Part shown: positions 9,695 through 21,045 of the stretch, piece after piece
Numbering within the stretch: position 1 is the first letter of the stretch
How the letters are laid out: each line of letters starts with the position of its first letter
Source of the DNA: an uncultured beta proteobacterium
GTDB lineage: Bacteria > Pseudomonadota > Gammaproteobacteria > Burkholderiales > Burkholderiaceae_C
DNA: 64,000 bases
Direction: 5' to 3'
Assembly: GCA_903951445.1 (NCBI GenBank)
Contig: CAJBBZ010000285.1
Coordinates: 1-64,000, forward strand
Translations under genes and position numbers: made by a program
Notes under the pieces: model-generated
Databases searched by the model: none
The model's input: only the letters and a program-made list of their open reading frames with translations
What the model was told of the DNA's origin: nothing

Positions 9695-10453
9695 ATGGAA
9701 TTGCTGCTTGTTTGCGCCGCTTCGCTTTTAGCGGGATTTGTAGATTCCATAGTCGGTGGCGGCGGACTCATCCTGATACCCAGTTTGTTTGCCCTATTTC
9801 CGGCGGCAGCGCCCGCCACCTTGTTTGGCACTAACAAAGGCGCGTCCATTTGGGGCACAGGATTGGCCACGGTGCAGTACAGCCGCCGCGTCACCATGCC
9901 TTGGCGCGCACTGCTGCCCGCTGCGGCAGCCGCTTTGTTAGCCGCCTTCGCAGGTGCCTGGTTGGTGACGGTGGTCTCGCCGGCTTTATTGCGCAAAATT
10001 TTGCCTGGTCTTTTGGTGTTGCTGCTGGCTTATACGCTGGCAAAAAAAGATTTAGGTCAAGCGCATGCGCCGCGCTTTGAAGGCCGCCGCGAGATGCTGG
10101 TGCTTGCCGCCATCGGCGGGCTGGTGGGTTTTTACGATGGCTTTTTCGGGCCGGGAACCGGTAGCTTTTTTGTGTTCTTGTTGGTGCGTGTGGCCGGGTA
10201 CGACTTCTTGCATGCATCGGCCAGCGCCAAGTTGCTCAATACGGCCAGCAATCTAGCGGCCCTGGTTTTGTTCGCTTGGACTGGCCATGTATGGTGGCAT
10301 CTGGTGTTGGCCATGGCTTTGTCCAATATGGTGGGTAGCTTGGCCGGTACGCATCTGGCCCTCAAACACGGCACCGGCTTTGTGCGCATCGTGTTTATGC
10401 TGGTGGTAGCGGCCTTGATCGCCAAAACTTCGTGGGATGCGTTTCTGGCCTGA
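9695..10453 (+). CDS. TSUP (TauE/SafE) family membrane permease
   Basis: A 252-residue polytopic inner-membrane protein starting MELLLVCAASLLAGFVDSIVGGGGLILIPSL, the diagnostic first repeat of TauE/SafE proteins (GFVDSIVGGGGG-like). The second repeat has GFYDGFFGPGTGSF. The family exports sulfite, sulfoacetate or related organosulfur anions; the substrate of this member is unknown. The start at 9695 puts the first membrane helix at the N-terminus; upstream in-frame codons add a non-family tail. Convergent with mrdA. Confidence 0.92.
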   Translation: MELLLVCAASLLAGFVDSIVGGGGLILIPSLFALFPAAAPATLFGTNKGASIWGTGLATVQYSRRVTMPWRALLPAAAAALLAAFAGAWLVTVVSPALLRKILPGLLVLLLAYTLAKKDLGQAHAPRFEGRREMLVLAAIGGLVGFYDGFFGPGTGSFFVFLLVRVAGYDFLHASASAKLLNTASNLAALVLFAWTGHVWWHLVLAMALSNMVGSLAGTHLALKHGTGFVRIVFMLVVAALIAKTSWDAFLA

Positions 10454-10596
10454 TACGGCATAGCACTTAGGCTAGGTCTGCGTCCGTTCGTCATGGTGAG
10501 GAATGCAGCGAGGCGGCGACCCATACAGGCATGAAGCCCTGCATAGCCAGCTTCTGCGCACTCGCAGTAACAGGTTTGGACTGACGTAGAGCTTGC

Positions 10597-12576
10597 TCAG
10601 GGCTTGGCGACCAGCCCTGGCGGCTCCGCGATTTGCAAGGGCGGTGGCCAACTGAGCTCGGCCGCGGCGCGTGGTTTACCGATCGGCGCAGTGGCCAGGC
10701 CTTTGCGCACGGCGGCTAAATCTTCGTCGTTGGGGTATTGCTGTAAGAGCCAGTAATCAAACACGCGCCGCGCAATCGGCGCTGCCGAAGTAGAACCGAA
10801 GCCAGCGTTTTCCACAATCACGGCTAGCGCGATTTTCGGGTTGTCGGCGGGCGCGAAAGCAACGTAAAGTGAGTGGTCTCTTTGGTGCTCGTCCATGCGC
10901 GCCGCGTTGTATTTTTCGTTCTTCGCCAGGCTCACGGCCTGGGCGGTGCCGGTTTTACCGCCACTTAAATAAGCGGCCCCGGCAAAGGCGCGCGCTGAAG
11001 TGCCCTCTTGCGTCACACCCACCATAGCCTGGACTATTACATTGATGTTGTCAGGTGAGAGCTTCAGGTCTTCGGGGAGCGGGGTGGGGCGCTCGCTACG
11101 TGCGTGCGTGCTGGCATCTTCGGTGGCCAGCACCAAGCGCGGTGTGTACTTGACGCCTTTGTTCGCTACCGTGGCCGTAGCCTGCGCCAATTGCAGCATG
11201 GTAAAGCTGTTATAGCCCTGGCCTATGCCTAAGGAAATCGTCTCTCCGGCATACCATTTTTGGTGCTCGGGTTTGCTGTAGTAGCGCCGCTTCCATTCCT
11301 GGCTAGGCAGCACACCGCGCACCTCGCCCAGCACATCGATGCCGGTCATCTGGCCAAAGCCCAGGGGCTTCATAAAGTCATGCATGGTGTCCACGCCTAA
11401 CTCGTTCGCAAGCGAATAAAAATAGGCGTTGCTGGACTCGACAATCGCCCGGCGCATGTCCATGATGCCACCACGCTCATTCTCCGGGCTACCAAATCGG
11501 TGGCCGCCAAACATATAAAAGCCGGGGTCGTTAATTAAGGTCGTGGGCTTGCGCGTGCCGGTCTCTAAAGCAGCCAGCGCCATAAAGGGTTTGTAAGTCG
11601 AGCCCGGCGGATAGGTGCCGCGTAAAGCGCGGTTGAGCAAAGGCTTGTCCGGCGATTCATTGAGCATTTGCCAGTTGTCCTGATCGATGCCTTCGACAAA
11701 TAAATTCGAGTCAAAAGTAGGTTTGCTGACAAAGGCGAGCACTTCGCCGTTTTGCGGGTTGATCGCCACCAGCGCGCCGCGCCGCGCGCCAAACATGGTC
11801 TCCACCAGCTGCTGCAATTTGATGTCAATCGTCAGGGTCACGGTGTCACCAGGCGTGGCTTTGCTGCTGGAGAGGCGCCGTGTGGCCCGCCCACCCGCCG
11901 AGGTCTCAATATGCTCCACGCCGGTCAGACCGTGCAGCTGGCGCTCAAAGCTTTGCTCGATGCCGAGCTTGCCTATGTATTCGGTGCCCCGGTAATTGGC
12001 CTGGTCATCGTCGTCTTCGATTTTTTCTTTCTCACTTTGGTTGATGCGCCCGATATAGCCGATCACATGGCTGGCCAATTCGCCATAAGGATAGTTACGA
12101 AACAAACGGGCTTTGATCTCTACGCCGGGAAAGCGAAAACGCTGTGCGGCAAAGCGTGCCACTTCCACATCGGTAAGCCGGTTGCGCAAAGGCAGGGACT
12201 CAAAGGTTTTGGATTCTTCGAGCAATTTTTTGAAGCGACGCCGATCGCGCGGGGTGATCTCCACTACTTCGGCTAAAGCGTCTATGGTCGCTTCCAAACC
12301 ATTGGTTTTGGAGGGCGTGATCTCCAGGGTGTAAGCCGAATAATTGCTGGCCAGCACAATGCCGTTGCGGTCTTGTATCAAGCCTCGGTTGGGCACGATG
12401 GGCACGATGGCGATGCGGTTGCTTTCGGCCTGCGCCAGCAAATCGTCATGGCGCCAGAGCTGCAAATACATGAGGCGCAGCAGCAACAACACAAAGCACA
12501 CCAGCACCAGTATCGTGAACACAAAAATGCGCTGGCGAAAGCGTTGCAGGTCGTAATCGATATTGCGCAAGTCCAT
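10597..12576 (-). CDS. mrdA: penicillin-binding protein 2 (elongasome transpeptidase)
   Basis: 659 residues, a class B PBP that cross-links peptidoglycan during rod elongation. It has one N-terminal membrane anchor (about residues 18-38), a PBP dimerisation domain, and the transpeptidase motifs SxxK in PPGSTYKPF, SSN in VESSNAY and KTG in SGGKTGTAQ. It is the last gene of mreB-mreC-mreD-mrdA on the minus strand, 12 bp after mreD. In many relatives rodA follows; here the operon ends and a convergent TSUP gene follows, so rodA must be elsewhere if present. Confidence 0.97.
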   Translation of the reverse strand: MDLRNIDYDLQRFRQRIFVFTILVLVCFVLLLLRLMYLQLWRHDDLLAQAESNRIAIVPIVPNRGLIQDRNGIVLASNYSAYTLEITPSKTNGLEATIDALAEVVEITPRDRRRFKKLLEESKTFESLPLRNRLTDVEVARFAAQRFRFPGVEIKARLFRNYPYGELASHVIGYIGRINQSEKEKIEDDDDQANYRGTEYIGKLGIEQSFERQLHGLTGVEHIETSAGGRATRRLSSSKATPGDTVTLTIDIKLQQLVETMFGARRGALVAINPQNGEVLAFVSKPTFDSNLFVEGIDQDNWQMLNESPDKPLLNRALRGTYPPGSTYKPFMALAALETGTRKPTTLINDPGFYMFGGHRFGSPENERGGIMDMRRAIVESSNAYFYSLANELGVDTMHDFMKPLGFGQMTGIDVLGEVRGVLPSQEWKRRYYSKPEHQKWYAGETISLGIGQGYNSFTMLQLAQATATVANKGVKYTPRLVLATEDASTHARSERPTPLPEDLKLSPDNINVIVQAMVGVTQEGTSARAFAGAAYLSGGKTGTAQAVSLAKNEKYNAARMDEHQRDHSLYVAFAPADNPKIALAVIVENAGFGSTSAAPIARRVFDYWLLQQYPNDEDLAAVRKGLATAPIGKPRAAAELSWPPPLQIAEPPGLVAKP

Positions 12577-12588
12577 GGTGCGCCTTGG

Positions 12589-13119
12589 CTAGAGCGGACG
12601 GTTGTCGTCCGGGTCCGGCGCGCGGCGCTGCGGGGCGAGCAGCATCCAGCTGATCACCGGCCACAGCAAAGCCTCGCCCACCGGCGCCATCAGCACCCAC
12701 CAGCCTGGAAAATTGCCGCCAATAATGCCATTGAGGACCAACTCCACCATATGCACCAGCGCAAACAAGGGAAGCACTTGCAGCGTCTGCTCGGGCAAGC
12801 TAAACCACAGCAAGCGACGATGCACCATGATCGCAACATAGCTGAGCACCGTATAGGCCATGGCATGCTGCCCCAGCAAGCCGCCTTGGTACACATCGAG
12901 CATCAAACCGAATACAAATGCAACGGCCACACCCACGCGCATGGTCTGGTGCACCGTCCAAAACACCAGCACGATGGACAGTACATCCGGCGCCCAGGCG
13001 GCGCGGCCCCACAGCAGCATATTGCCCAGCATATTGGCGACAAACGCAAACACCAGGCTCGTCCACAAAAAAGCAGGGTTCACCGGCATCAGCAGGCGTT
13101 GGCCCTGGCGCATGATCAT
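12589..13119 (-). CDS. mreD: rod shape-determining protein MreD
   Basis: A 176-residue membrane protein with about five to six hydrophobic helices (AFLWTSLVFAFVANML, VLSIVLVFWTVHQTM, VAVAFVFGLMLDVYQGGLLGQHA). The LDVYQGGLLGQHA block is characteristic of MreD. It links MreC, RodA and PBP2 in the elongation machine. The start at 13119 overlaps the mreC stop (ATGA); a longer reading frame upstream lies inside mreC and is a shadow. Confidence 0.95.
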   Translation of the reverse strand: MIMRQGQRLLMPVNPAFLWTSLVFAFVANMLGNMLLWGRAAWAPDVLSIVLVFWTVHQTMRVGVAVAFVFGLMLDVYQGGLLGQHAMAYTVLSYVAIMVHRRLLWFSLPEQTLQVLPLFALVHMVELVLNGIIGGNFPGWWVLMAPVGEALLWPVISWMLLAPQRRAPDPDDNRPL

Positions 13120-14036
13120 CGGCGGCCTCCGCTGCGCACGGGTTTGTGCTCCGGCTCGGGCGGCGGACGCGCCACGGCGGCTTGCGCAGCAGGCAGCAGC
13201 ACCAGCACATGGCGGGTGCCTGCGACCATGGCAATGGGCACGCATTCGATACGCGCAAACACGGCCTCGGTGCGCCGCTCCACTTTGTCCACCCGCGCCA
13301 CCGGCAAGCCCGCCGGATAGACGCCATCGACACCGCTGGTGGTAAGCATATCGCCCACCGTGACATCCGAATTGGCAGCCATAAAGCGCAACTCCAGCGC
13401 GTCGGCATTGCGCGTGGTTTCGCCATAGGCCACACCGCGCGCGCCAGTGCGTACATTGACTACCGGAATCGCATGGTCGCGGTCGGTGATCAGGGTCACT
13501 TCGCTGGACATGGGGAAAACGCGCGTTACCTGGCCTATGACGCCAAACTCATCAATGACGGGAGAGGCCAGATGCACGCCCTGGCGCTCGCCTTTGTCCA
13601 GCACCACTTTACGGGTATACGGGTCGGCGGCGTCATAGACCACCTGGGCGGCCAGCGTGCCGGGCCATTGGCGTTCCTGCAAATTCAAAATGCCGCGCAG
13701 TCGCTGGTTTTCCAAAACCAGTTGCTCGTTTTGCTGGGCGCGCTGGCGCTGCTCGGCCAATTGCTGGCGCAGTTGTTGCAAAGCGGTCTCGTTGCTGAAC
13801 ATGCCGTCCATGCGCTCACTGGCCTGCTGCGACAACAGCAGCGGCTGCAAAACCAGCCATTGCAGCGGATAGAGCGCGGTAGCGATGCTGGCACGCAAGG
13901 GTTGCACCATTTGAAAACGCGCGTCAGCCACCATCAGCAAGAGTGCCAGGGCGCTGAACACCACCAGGCGTGACAGAGCCGAAGGGCCTTGACGGAAAAA
14001 CGGAGGGGGGTCTCTGCCCAGCGAAGCAAGAGCCAT
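13116..14036 (-). CDS. mreC: rod shape-determining protein MreC
   Basis: 306 residues with a short cytoplasmic N-terminus (DPPPFFRQGPS), one membrane anchor, a coiled coil rich in Gln/Leu (residues about 75-115) and the two-barrel periplasmic domain (VIDEFGVIGQVTRVFP, TDRDHAIPVVNVRTGARGVAYG, TSGVDGVYPAGLPVARV). MreC bridges MreB filaments to PBP2. It overlaps mreD by 4 bp and starts 15 bp after mreB, so it is clearly co-transcribed. Confidence 0.97.
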   Translation of the reverse strand: MALASLGRDPPPFFRQGPSALSRLVVFSALALLLMVADARFQMVQPLRASIATALYPLQWLVLQPLLLSQQASERMDGMFSNETALQQLRQQLAEQRQRAQQNEQLVLENQRLRGILNLQERQWPGTLAAQVVYDAADPYTRKVVLDKGERQGVHLASPVIDEFGVIGQVTRVFPMSSEVTLITDRDHAIPVVNVRTGARGVAYGETTRNADALELRFMAANSDVTVGDMLTTSGVDGVYPAGLPVARVDKVERRTEAVFARIECVPIAMVAGTRHVLVLLPAAQAAVARPPPEPEHKPVRSGGRR

Positions 14037-14051
14037 CGCTGCGTCCGGCGC

Positions 14052-15295
<1,244 letters not shown>

Positions 15296-15631
15296 ATGTC
15301 CTTAACCTCCCACGATATCGACCGCCTCGCCCGGCTCTCCCGGCTACAGTTTGAGCCGCCCGCCGCCGAACGCCTGCTTGGGCAGCTCAATGGTTTTTTT
15401 GAGATCGTTGAGCAAATGCGCGCCGTGGACACAAGCGGCGTGGTGCCGATGGCGCATCCGGTCGATGCCATGCACGGTTTAACTGCTGCCATTGGCGACA
15501 CCGACGCACTGGGTATGACGCTGCGTTTGCGCGAAGACGTGGTGAGCGAGCCCAACCAGCGCGAGGCCAACCAGCGCAGTGCCCCTGCGGTGGAGCGCGG
15601 TTTGTTTTTGGTGCCGAAAGTGATCGAGTAA
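15296..15631 (+). CDS. gatC: Asp/Glu-tRNA(Asn/Gln) amidotransferase subunit GatC
   Basis: 111 residues: [17 protein letters not shown], then [28 protein letters not shown] and the [13 protein letters not shown] tail typical of GatC, the small scaffold that holds GatA and GatB together. The start at 15296 is the family Met. GatA follows after only 3 bp. Confidence 0.95.
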   Translation: MSLTSHDIDRLARLSRLQFEPPAAERLLGQLNGFFEIVEQMRAVDTSGVVPMAHPVDAMHGLTAAIGDTDALGMTLRLREDVVSEPNQREANQRSAPAVERGLFLVPKVIE

Positions 15632-15634
15632 GCC

Positions 15635-17209
15635 ATGGCTGATTTACACGACATGACAGTTGCCCAATTGGCGGCGGGTCTTCAAAAGAAAGATTTCAGC
15701 GCGGTGGAAGTGGCCACGCGTTTTCTGGCGCGCATGGGGCGCGATCAGCACAATGCTTTTTTGGATATCAACAGCGAAGTGACGCTGGCGCAGGCCCAAG
15801 CCTCTGACGCCAAAATCGCCGCAGGCACCTCAGGCCCCTTAGAAGGCGTGCCGATTGCGCACAAAGACATATTTGTGACCAAAGATTTCGCCACTACGGC
15901 GGGGTCAAAAATATTGAAAGACTACCGCTCTCCGTTTGACGCCACGGTAGTTGCAAAGTTGCGCGAAGCCGGTATGGTGACTTTGGGCAAACTCAATTGC
16001 GATGAATTTGCTATGGGCTCGGCCAATGAAAACTCGGCTTATGGTGCGGTGACCAACCCTTGGAGCTTCATTGCAGACCCAAAAGGTCAAATCAAGAACT
16101 ACGTCCCTGGCGGCTCGTCCGGCGGCAGTGCGGCGGCTGTGGCAGCACGTTTGGCGCCTGCGGCGACCGGCACCGACACCGGCGGCTCCATTCGCCAGCC
16201 CGCCGCGTTTTGCGGCATCACCGGCATCAAGCCTACTTATGGCCGCGCCTCGCGCTACGGCATGGTGGCGTTTGCTTCCAGCCTGGATCAGGCTGGGCCG
16301 ATGGCGCGCAGCGCTGAAGATTGCGCTTTGTTGTTGTCGGCCATGTGCGGGCCGGATTTGGACAGAGACTCTACTTCCTTGAATTTAGCTCAAACTGAGG
16401 ATGAGAAAAAATTCGGTTTCTCCCATTTGCTTCGGATAGATCATGGCGATAAGCCATTGGCAAAAGCGGGCAAGGATGGCAGGCCGTTGCGGATCGGGGT
16501 GCCTCAACAATGGCTTACCAACCAAATCGGCAATCCTCGTGGCGTAATGGATGGATGTGAGTCAAATGTTCGAGAGCGGATTTGGGAGGCAGTTACCAAA
16601 CTTGCATACTTGGGTGCTGAAATTAGTTCGCTTATCAGCCTGCCAAACGCGCAACTATCTATCCCTGCCTACTACATCGTTTGCGCCGCCGAGGCCTCCA
16701 GCAACTTAAGCCGTTTCGACGGCGTGAAATTCGGTCACCGCGCCAAAGAATTTTCTGACCTGGCAGACATGTACCAGCGGACCCGCTCCGAAGGTTTCGG
16801 TGATGAGGTCAAGCGCCGCATCATAATTGGCAGCTATGTGTTGTCGCACGGTTATTACGACGCGTACTATTTGCAAGCGCAAAAAATACGCCGCATGATT
16901 GCAGAAGATTTTCAGAAAGCATTTGAGTCATGCGACGTGATTGCGGGGCCTGTTGCGCCGACCACTGCATGGAAGCTAGGTGATAAAGCGGATGATCCGG
17001 TGGCCAATTATTTGGCAGACATATTCACACTACCCGCTTCGCTGGCAGGGCTACCCTGTATGAGCATTCCAGTGGGCTTGGGCGATATGGGGATGCCAGT
17101 AGGCATGCAGTTGATAGGCAATTATTTGCAGGAAGCGCAACTGCTGAATGTGGCGCATCGCTTCCAGCAAGTCACTGATTTTCATTCTGCCAAACCGGAG
17201 GGCGTGTAA
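15635..17209 (+). CDS. gatA: Asp/Glu-tRNA amidotransferase subunit GatA (mosaic-looking)
   Basis: A 524-residue amidase-signature enzyme that releases ammonia from glutamine for transamidation of Glu-tRNA(Gln) or Asp-tRNA(Asn). The Ser-cisSer-Lys triad is Lys77 (IAHKDIF), Ser161 (GGSSGGS) and Ser185 ([10 protein letters not shown]). It is about 30 residues longer than usual: a 9-10-residue insert near 145-156 ([10 protein letters not shown]) and an extended loop at about 250-290 between RDSTSLNL and RPLRIGVP. Bases about 16370-16690 are visibly less GC-rich in codon choice than the flanks. The frame is intact, so it is probably functional. Confidence 0.95.
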   Translation: MADLHDMTVAQLAAGLQKKDFSAVEVATRFLARMGRDQHNAFLDINSEVTLAQAQASDAKIAAGTSGPLEGVPIAHKDIFVTKDFATTAGSKILKDYRSPFDATVVAKLREAGMVTLGKLNCDEFAMGSANENSAYGAVTNPWSFIADPKGQIKNYVPGGSSGGSAAAVAARLAPAATGTDTGGSIRQPAAFCGITGIKPTYGRASRYGMVAFASSLDQAGPMARSAEDCALLLSAMCGPDLDRDSTSLNLAQTEDEKKFGFSHLLRIDHGDKPLAKAGKDGRPLRIGVPQQWLTNQIGNPRGVMDGCESNVRERIWEAVTKLAYLGAEISSLISLPNAQLSIPAYYIVCAAEASSNLSRFDGVKFGHRAKEFSDLADMYQRTRSEGFGDEVKRRIIIGSYVLSHGYYDAYYLQAQKIRRMIAEDFQKAFESCDVIAGPVAPTTAWKLGDKADDPVANYLADIFTLPASLAGLPCMSIPVGLGDMGMPVGMQLIGNYLQEAQLLNVAHRFQQVTDFHSAKPEGV

Positions 17210-18706
17210 ATGAGCGCCGCCAAATTAGTCCACGGCTACGAAGTCGTCATAGGCTTTGAAACCCACGCCCAGCTTTCCACACAAAGCAAAATTTTCAGCC
17301 GCGCGTCTATCGCTTTCGGTGCCGAGCCGAACACGCAAGCCTGCGCGGTCGATTTGGCTTTGCCAGGCACGCTGCCGGTGATGAACAAGGGCGCAGTCGA
17401 GCGCGCCATCGAACTCGGGCTGGCGCTGGGCTCGCACATCGCCGAGCGCAGCGTTTTTGCACGCAAAAATTATTTTTACCCCGACCTGCCCAAGGGCTAC
17501 CAGATCAGCCAGTTTGAAATACCGGTGGTGCAAGGTGGCGCGGTGTCGTTCTTCTTAGGTGACGAGAAGAAGAACGTTCGGCTAGTGCGTGCACACTTAG
17601 AAGAGGATGCAGGCAAATCGCTGCACGAGGATTTCATCGGACAGTCGGGTATCGACCTGAACCGCGCTGGCACACCTCTCTTAGAAATCGTCACTGAGCC
17701 CGATATGCGTTCCAGTGAAGAAGCCGTGGCCTATGCCAAAGAGCTGCACAAGATCGTGACATGGGTTGGCATTTGCGACGGCAATATGCAAGAAGGCAGT
17801 TTCCGCTGCGACGCCAATGTGTCGGTGCGCAAACCCGGCGCGCCGCTGGGCACACGTCGTGAAATCAAAAACCTCAACAGCTTCAAGTTCATGCAGCAGG
17901 CCATCGACTATGAAGTGCGCTGGCAGATCGAGCAAATTGAAGATGGGCACTCGATTCAACAAGCCACGGTGCTATTCAACCCGGACACCGGCGAAACACG
18001 CGCCATGCGCACCAAAGAAGACGCTGCCGATTACCGCTATTTCCCCGATCCGGATTTACCACCGCTGGTGATTTCGCGCGAATGGGTGGAGCGCGTGCGC
18101 AGTGAAATGGCCGAGTTGCCGCGCGTCATGGCCGAGCGCTTTGTCACGCAATACGGCTTGCCCGAATACGACGCAACGACGCTCACGCAAAGCAAGGCGA
18201 TGGCGGCTTATTTTGAAGAGACGGCCAAGGCGTGCGGACAATCGAAGTTGGCGAGTAACTGGATCATGGGTGAAGTTTCACGTCGCCTAAATGCCAGCGA
18301 AATGACCTTCGAACAGACACCTGTGAGCGCCGCGCAACTGGCTGCTTTGATTGGTCGTATCACTGATAACACCATCAGCAACAACGCAGCGCGTCAGGTT
18401 TTTGACGCGTTGTGGACCTCGACTTCGAACGATGTAACAGTAGCCATTACAGGGGTTGGCGCAGTTGGTGCGGTGAGCGAGGTCGATGCCGTGATCGAGG
18501 CCAAAGGCCTTAGGCAAATGAACGACACCAGCGCCCTAGAAGCCATCATTGACGAGGTGCTGGCCGCCAATCCGAAAAACGTCGAAGAGTTCAGAGCGGG
18601 TAATGCCAAAGCCTTGAACGGCTTGGTCGGCCCGATCATGAAAGCCAGCAAGGGCAAGGCCAATCCGGCGCAAGTGAATGCATTGCTTCTCAAGAAGTTA
18701 GGGTGA
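17210..18706 (+). CDS. gatB: Asp/Glu-tRNA amidotransferase subunit GatB
   Basis: 498 residues beginning [21 protein letters not shown], with [19 protein letters not shown] and [20 protein letters not shown]. These motifs bind the tRNA acceptor end and Mg, and phosphorylate the aminoacyl group. The C-terminal YqeY-like tail domain is present (about 350-498). It abuts gatA directly with no gap. With GatCA it provides indirect Gln-tRNA and/or Asn-tRNA formation. Confidence 0.97.
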   Translation: MSAAKLVHGYEVVIGFETHAQLSTQSKIFSRASIAFGAEPNTQACAVDLALPGTLPVMNKGAVERAIELGLALGSHIAERSVFARKNYFYPDLPKGYQISQFEIPVVQGGAVSFFLGDEKKNVRLVRAHLEEDAGKSLHEDFIGQSGIDLNRAGTPLLEIVTEPDMRSSEEAVAYAKELHKIVTWVGICDGNMQEGSFRCDANVSVRKPGAPLGTRREIKNLNSFKFMQQAIDYEVRWQIEQIEDGHSIQQATVLFNPDTGETRAMRTKEDAADYRYFPDPDLPPLVISREWVERVRSEMAELPRVMAERFVTQYGLPEYDATTLTQSKAMAAYFEETAKACGQSKLASNWIMGEVSRRLNASEMTFEQTPVSAAQLAALIGRITDNTISNNAARQVFDALWTSTSNDVTVAITGVGAVGAVSEVDAVIEAKGLRQMNDTSALEAIIDEVLAANPKNVEEFRAGNAKALNGLVGPIMKASKGKANPAQVNALLLKKLG

Positions 18707-18724
18707 AGAGGTTGAGTAATTAAT

Positions 18725-18761
18725 CCTTGCATTTTGAATATTTCATATTTAAAATGCAAGG
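18725..18761. repeat. 37-bp near-perfect palindrome ending at an ATG
   Basis: CCTTGCATTTTGAATAT (18725-18741), a TTC spacer and ATATTTAAAATGCAAGG (18745-18761) are inverted copies differing at one position, which would be G-U paired in RNA. The right arm ends on the base before the ATG of the DUF4143 ATPase. There is no T-run, so it is a poor terminator. It could be an operator, a translation-blocking hairpin or a relic of the insertion that brought the ATPase. Confidence 0.9.
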
Positions 18762-19922
18762 ATGTTTACACGCATCGCTCAACCATCCCTTAGCGCCCAA
18801 CTGACTTGGAGTCCGGCGGTTGCCATTCTCGGGCCGCGCCAAATCGGCAAGACAACGCTGGCGCGTGCACTGTTAGACAGCCACACCGACGCTATTTATT
18901 TAGACCTGGAGTCACCCCAAGACCAGGCCCGCTTGGGCGAAGGGCCGCTATTTTTGCAAGCCCATGCAGATCAACTGATCATCCTTGACGAAGTGCAAAA
19001 CGCACCCGGGCTTTTTTCAGTATTACGCGGAGAGATTGACCGCCTTCGTCGTCCAGGGCGCTTTGTGCTTTTGGGTTCGGCATCGTTTGAGTTGCTGCGG
19101 CAGTCCCAATCATTGGCCGGGCGTTTGAGCCTGATCGACATGTTTCCGCTGCTGGTCGATGAAGTGGGTTCCGATCAGCACACCCTGCAAATCTTGTGGC
19201 TACGCGGGGGCTTTCCTCCCAGTTTCACCGCAGTGAGTGAACAAGCCTCTTGGGCTTGGCGCGAGGCGTTCATTCGCCACCTTTTGAACACCGATTTGCC
19301 TGCCCTCGGTTTGAACGTGGATACGACAAGCCTAAGCCGCTTTTGGCGCATGCTTGCCCATGTGCATGGTCAACTGTTCAATGCGTCTGCGATTGCCAAT
19401 TCGCTGGATGTGAGCGCGCCCACGGTCACCCGCTGGCTTGACCACATGGTGGGGGCGCTTTTGGTGAGAAGGCTCGAACCGTTTCACGCCAACTTGGGCA
19501 AGCGCTTGGTCAAGTCCCACAAGGTTTATGTGCGCGACAGCGGTCTGCTGCACAGCTTGCTTGGCTTGACCAGTGTCGCCGACTTGCAAGGCCACCCCAT
19601 GACCGGCGCTTCTTGGGAAGGCTTTGTCATTGACCACATCGCCGCACATCTGCCAGCCGGGGCCATCATGTCGTTTTATAGAACGGCAGCAGGGGCTGAG
19701 CTCGATGTAGTGGTCGAGTCAGGCCAACACATCATCGGCTTTGAAATCAAATTCAGCGTGGCTCCGAAAGTAAGCAAAGGTTTTTGGCAATCACTCAAGG
19801 ACATCCAACCTCACAAAACCTATATCGTTGCACCGGTGCAGGAACGCTGGCCGTTTGCCGAGGGTGTGGAGGTGATTCCTGTGGGTGATATTGCCAGCGT
19901 TTTTGCTACCCCGCAACGGTGA
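18762..19922 (+). CDS. ATP-binding protein, AAA_14/DUF4143 family
   Basis: 386 residues. The Walker A motif is GPRQIGKTT (24-32), the Walker B ILDEVQN (74-80), followed by a sensor-like LLGSAS. The C-terminal DUF4143 part includes a helix-turn-helix-like NSLDVSAPTVTRWLDHM and a nuclease-like RTAAGAELDVVVESG...GFEIKFS (PD-(D/E)xK pattern E-x-K). The family is widespread, patchy and uncharacterised. The ATG follows the palindrome with no properly spaced ribosome binding site (AAGG abuts it), and an in-frame TAA lies just upstream, so no longer form is possible. It sits alone between housekeeping genes, suggesting acquisition. Confidence 0.9.
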   Translation: MFTRIAQPSLSAQLTWSPAVAILGPRQIGKTTLARALLDSHTDAIYLDLESPQDQARLGEGPLFLQAHADQLIILDEVQNAPGLFSVLRGEIDRLRRPGRFVLLGSASFELLRQSQSLAGRLSLIDMFPLLVDEVGSDQHTLQILWLRGGFPPSFTAVSEQASWAWREAFIRHLLNTDLPALGLNVDTTSLSRFWRMLAHVHGQLFNASAIANSLDVSAPTVTRWLDHMVGALLVRRLEPFHANLGKRLVKSHKVYVRDSGLLHSLLGLTSVADLQGHPMTGASWEGFVIDHIAAHLPAGAIMSFYRTAAGAELDVVVESGQHIIGFEIKFSVAPKVSKGFWQSLKDIQPHKTYIVAPVQERWPFAEGVEVIPVGDIASVFATPQR

Positions 19923-19934
19923 TACAGCAGGGTC

Positions 19935-21032
19935 TCAAGCCAAAAACACCCGCCCCCCGCGCGGCCGCAACTGCACTGGGTCGGCATCGCGCAGCGGCAT
20001 GGCAGCAAATTCTTGCAAGCCCAGATGCACTTCCAGCACTTCGCCCTGGGGCAGGATGGATGCGTCCTGCGGGCTAATTTCCAGGCGCACCAGCGGGCCC
20101 GCTGCCAGCACGCGCAGCACCTGGCCTGCTATCCAACCGGTGGCATCGCCCGCGCCGGGCGTGGCGGCAGGGCGCAGCTCCAATTCGTAAGGCCGTACAA
20201 AGGCATAGCCCGCTTGTTGCGCAGCGGCCTGCCGTAATTCGGGGCAGGCAATGCGCGCCTGGCCTTGACCAATGCGCAAGCTGCCATCTTCGATATGCCC
20301 TTGCAAGCGGTTGACCTGGCCCAAAAAGCTAAATACAAACGGGCTGGCGGGTTGCTCCCACACCGTTTGGGGCGTGCCCACTTGCTCTATGCGGCCCCGG
20401 TTCATCAGCACCACGCGGTCAGACACTTCGAGCGCCTCTTCCTGGTCGTGGGTCACAAACACGCTGCTCACATGCAGCTCATCATGCAAGCGGCGCAACC
20501 AGCGGCGCAGCTCTTTGCGCACTTTGGCATCGAGTGCACCAAAAGGTTCATCGAGCAGCAAGACCTGCGGCTCTACCGCCAGCGCCCGGGCCAGTGCTAT
20601 GCGCTGGCGCTGTCCGCCCGAGAGTTGCGACGGGAAGCGGTCACCCAGCCAGTCCAGCTGCACCAAGTCCAGCAGCTGATGCACTTTGTCTTTGATCTGC
20701 ACCTGTGTGGGGCGGCTGGCACGCGGGCGCATGCGCAGGCCAAAGGCGGCGTTATCAAACACCGTCATGTGGCGGAACAAGGCGTAGTGCTGGAACACAA
20801 AACCCACGTTGCGCTCACGCGGATGCACGGCGGTGGCATCGACCCCGGAAAAATAAATGCTGCCGGCATCGGCGCTTTCCAAGCCAGCAATGATGCGCAG
20901 CAAAGTCGTTTTGCCGCAGCCAGATGGCCCGAGCAAAGCGACCAGTTCGCCCGAGGCAATCTCGAGGCTGACATCGTCCAAGGCTTGGAAGTTGCCAAAT
21001 TGCTTGCTGACATGGTCAATAGAAATGCTCAT
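19935..21032 (-). CDS. cysA: sulfate/thiosulfate ABC transporter ATP-binding protein CysA
   Basis: 365 residues: Walker [11 protein letters not shown]-loop [15 protein letters not shown], signature LSGGQRQR, Walker [12 protein letters not shown] and switch VFVTHDQEE, followed by a C-terminal TOBE-type domain. [21 protein letters not shown] is the usual CysA start, hence 21032. It energises sulfate import with CysT/CysW and the binding protein encoded upstream in the same operon. It ends 12 bp from the convergent DUF4143 gene. Confidence 0.95.
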   Translation of the reverse strand: MSISIDHVSKQFGNFQALDDVSLEIASGELVALLGPSGCGKTTLLRIIAGLESADAGSIYFSGVDATAVHPRERNVGFVFQHYALFRHMTVFDNAAFGLRMRPRASRPTQVQIKDKVHQLLDLVQLDWLGDRFPSQLSGGQRQRIALARALAVEPQVLLLDEPFGALDAKVRKELRRWLRRLHDELHVSSVFVTHDQEEALEVSDRVVLMNRGRIEQVGTPQTVWEQPASPFVFSFLGQVNRLQGHIEDGSLRIGQGQARIACPELRQAAAQQAGYAFVRPYELELRPAATPGAGDATGWIAGQVLRVLAAGPLVRLEISPQDASILPQGEVLEVHLGLQEFAAMPLRDADPVQLRPRGGRVFLA

Positions 21033-21045
21033 AGTGGAGGTGGCC

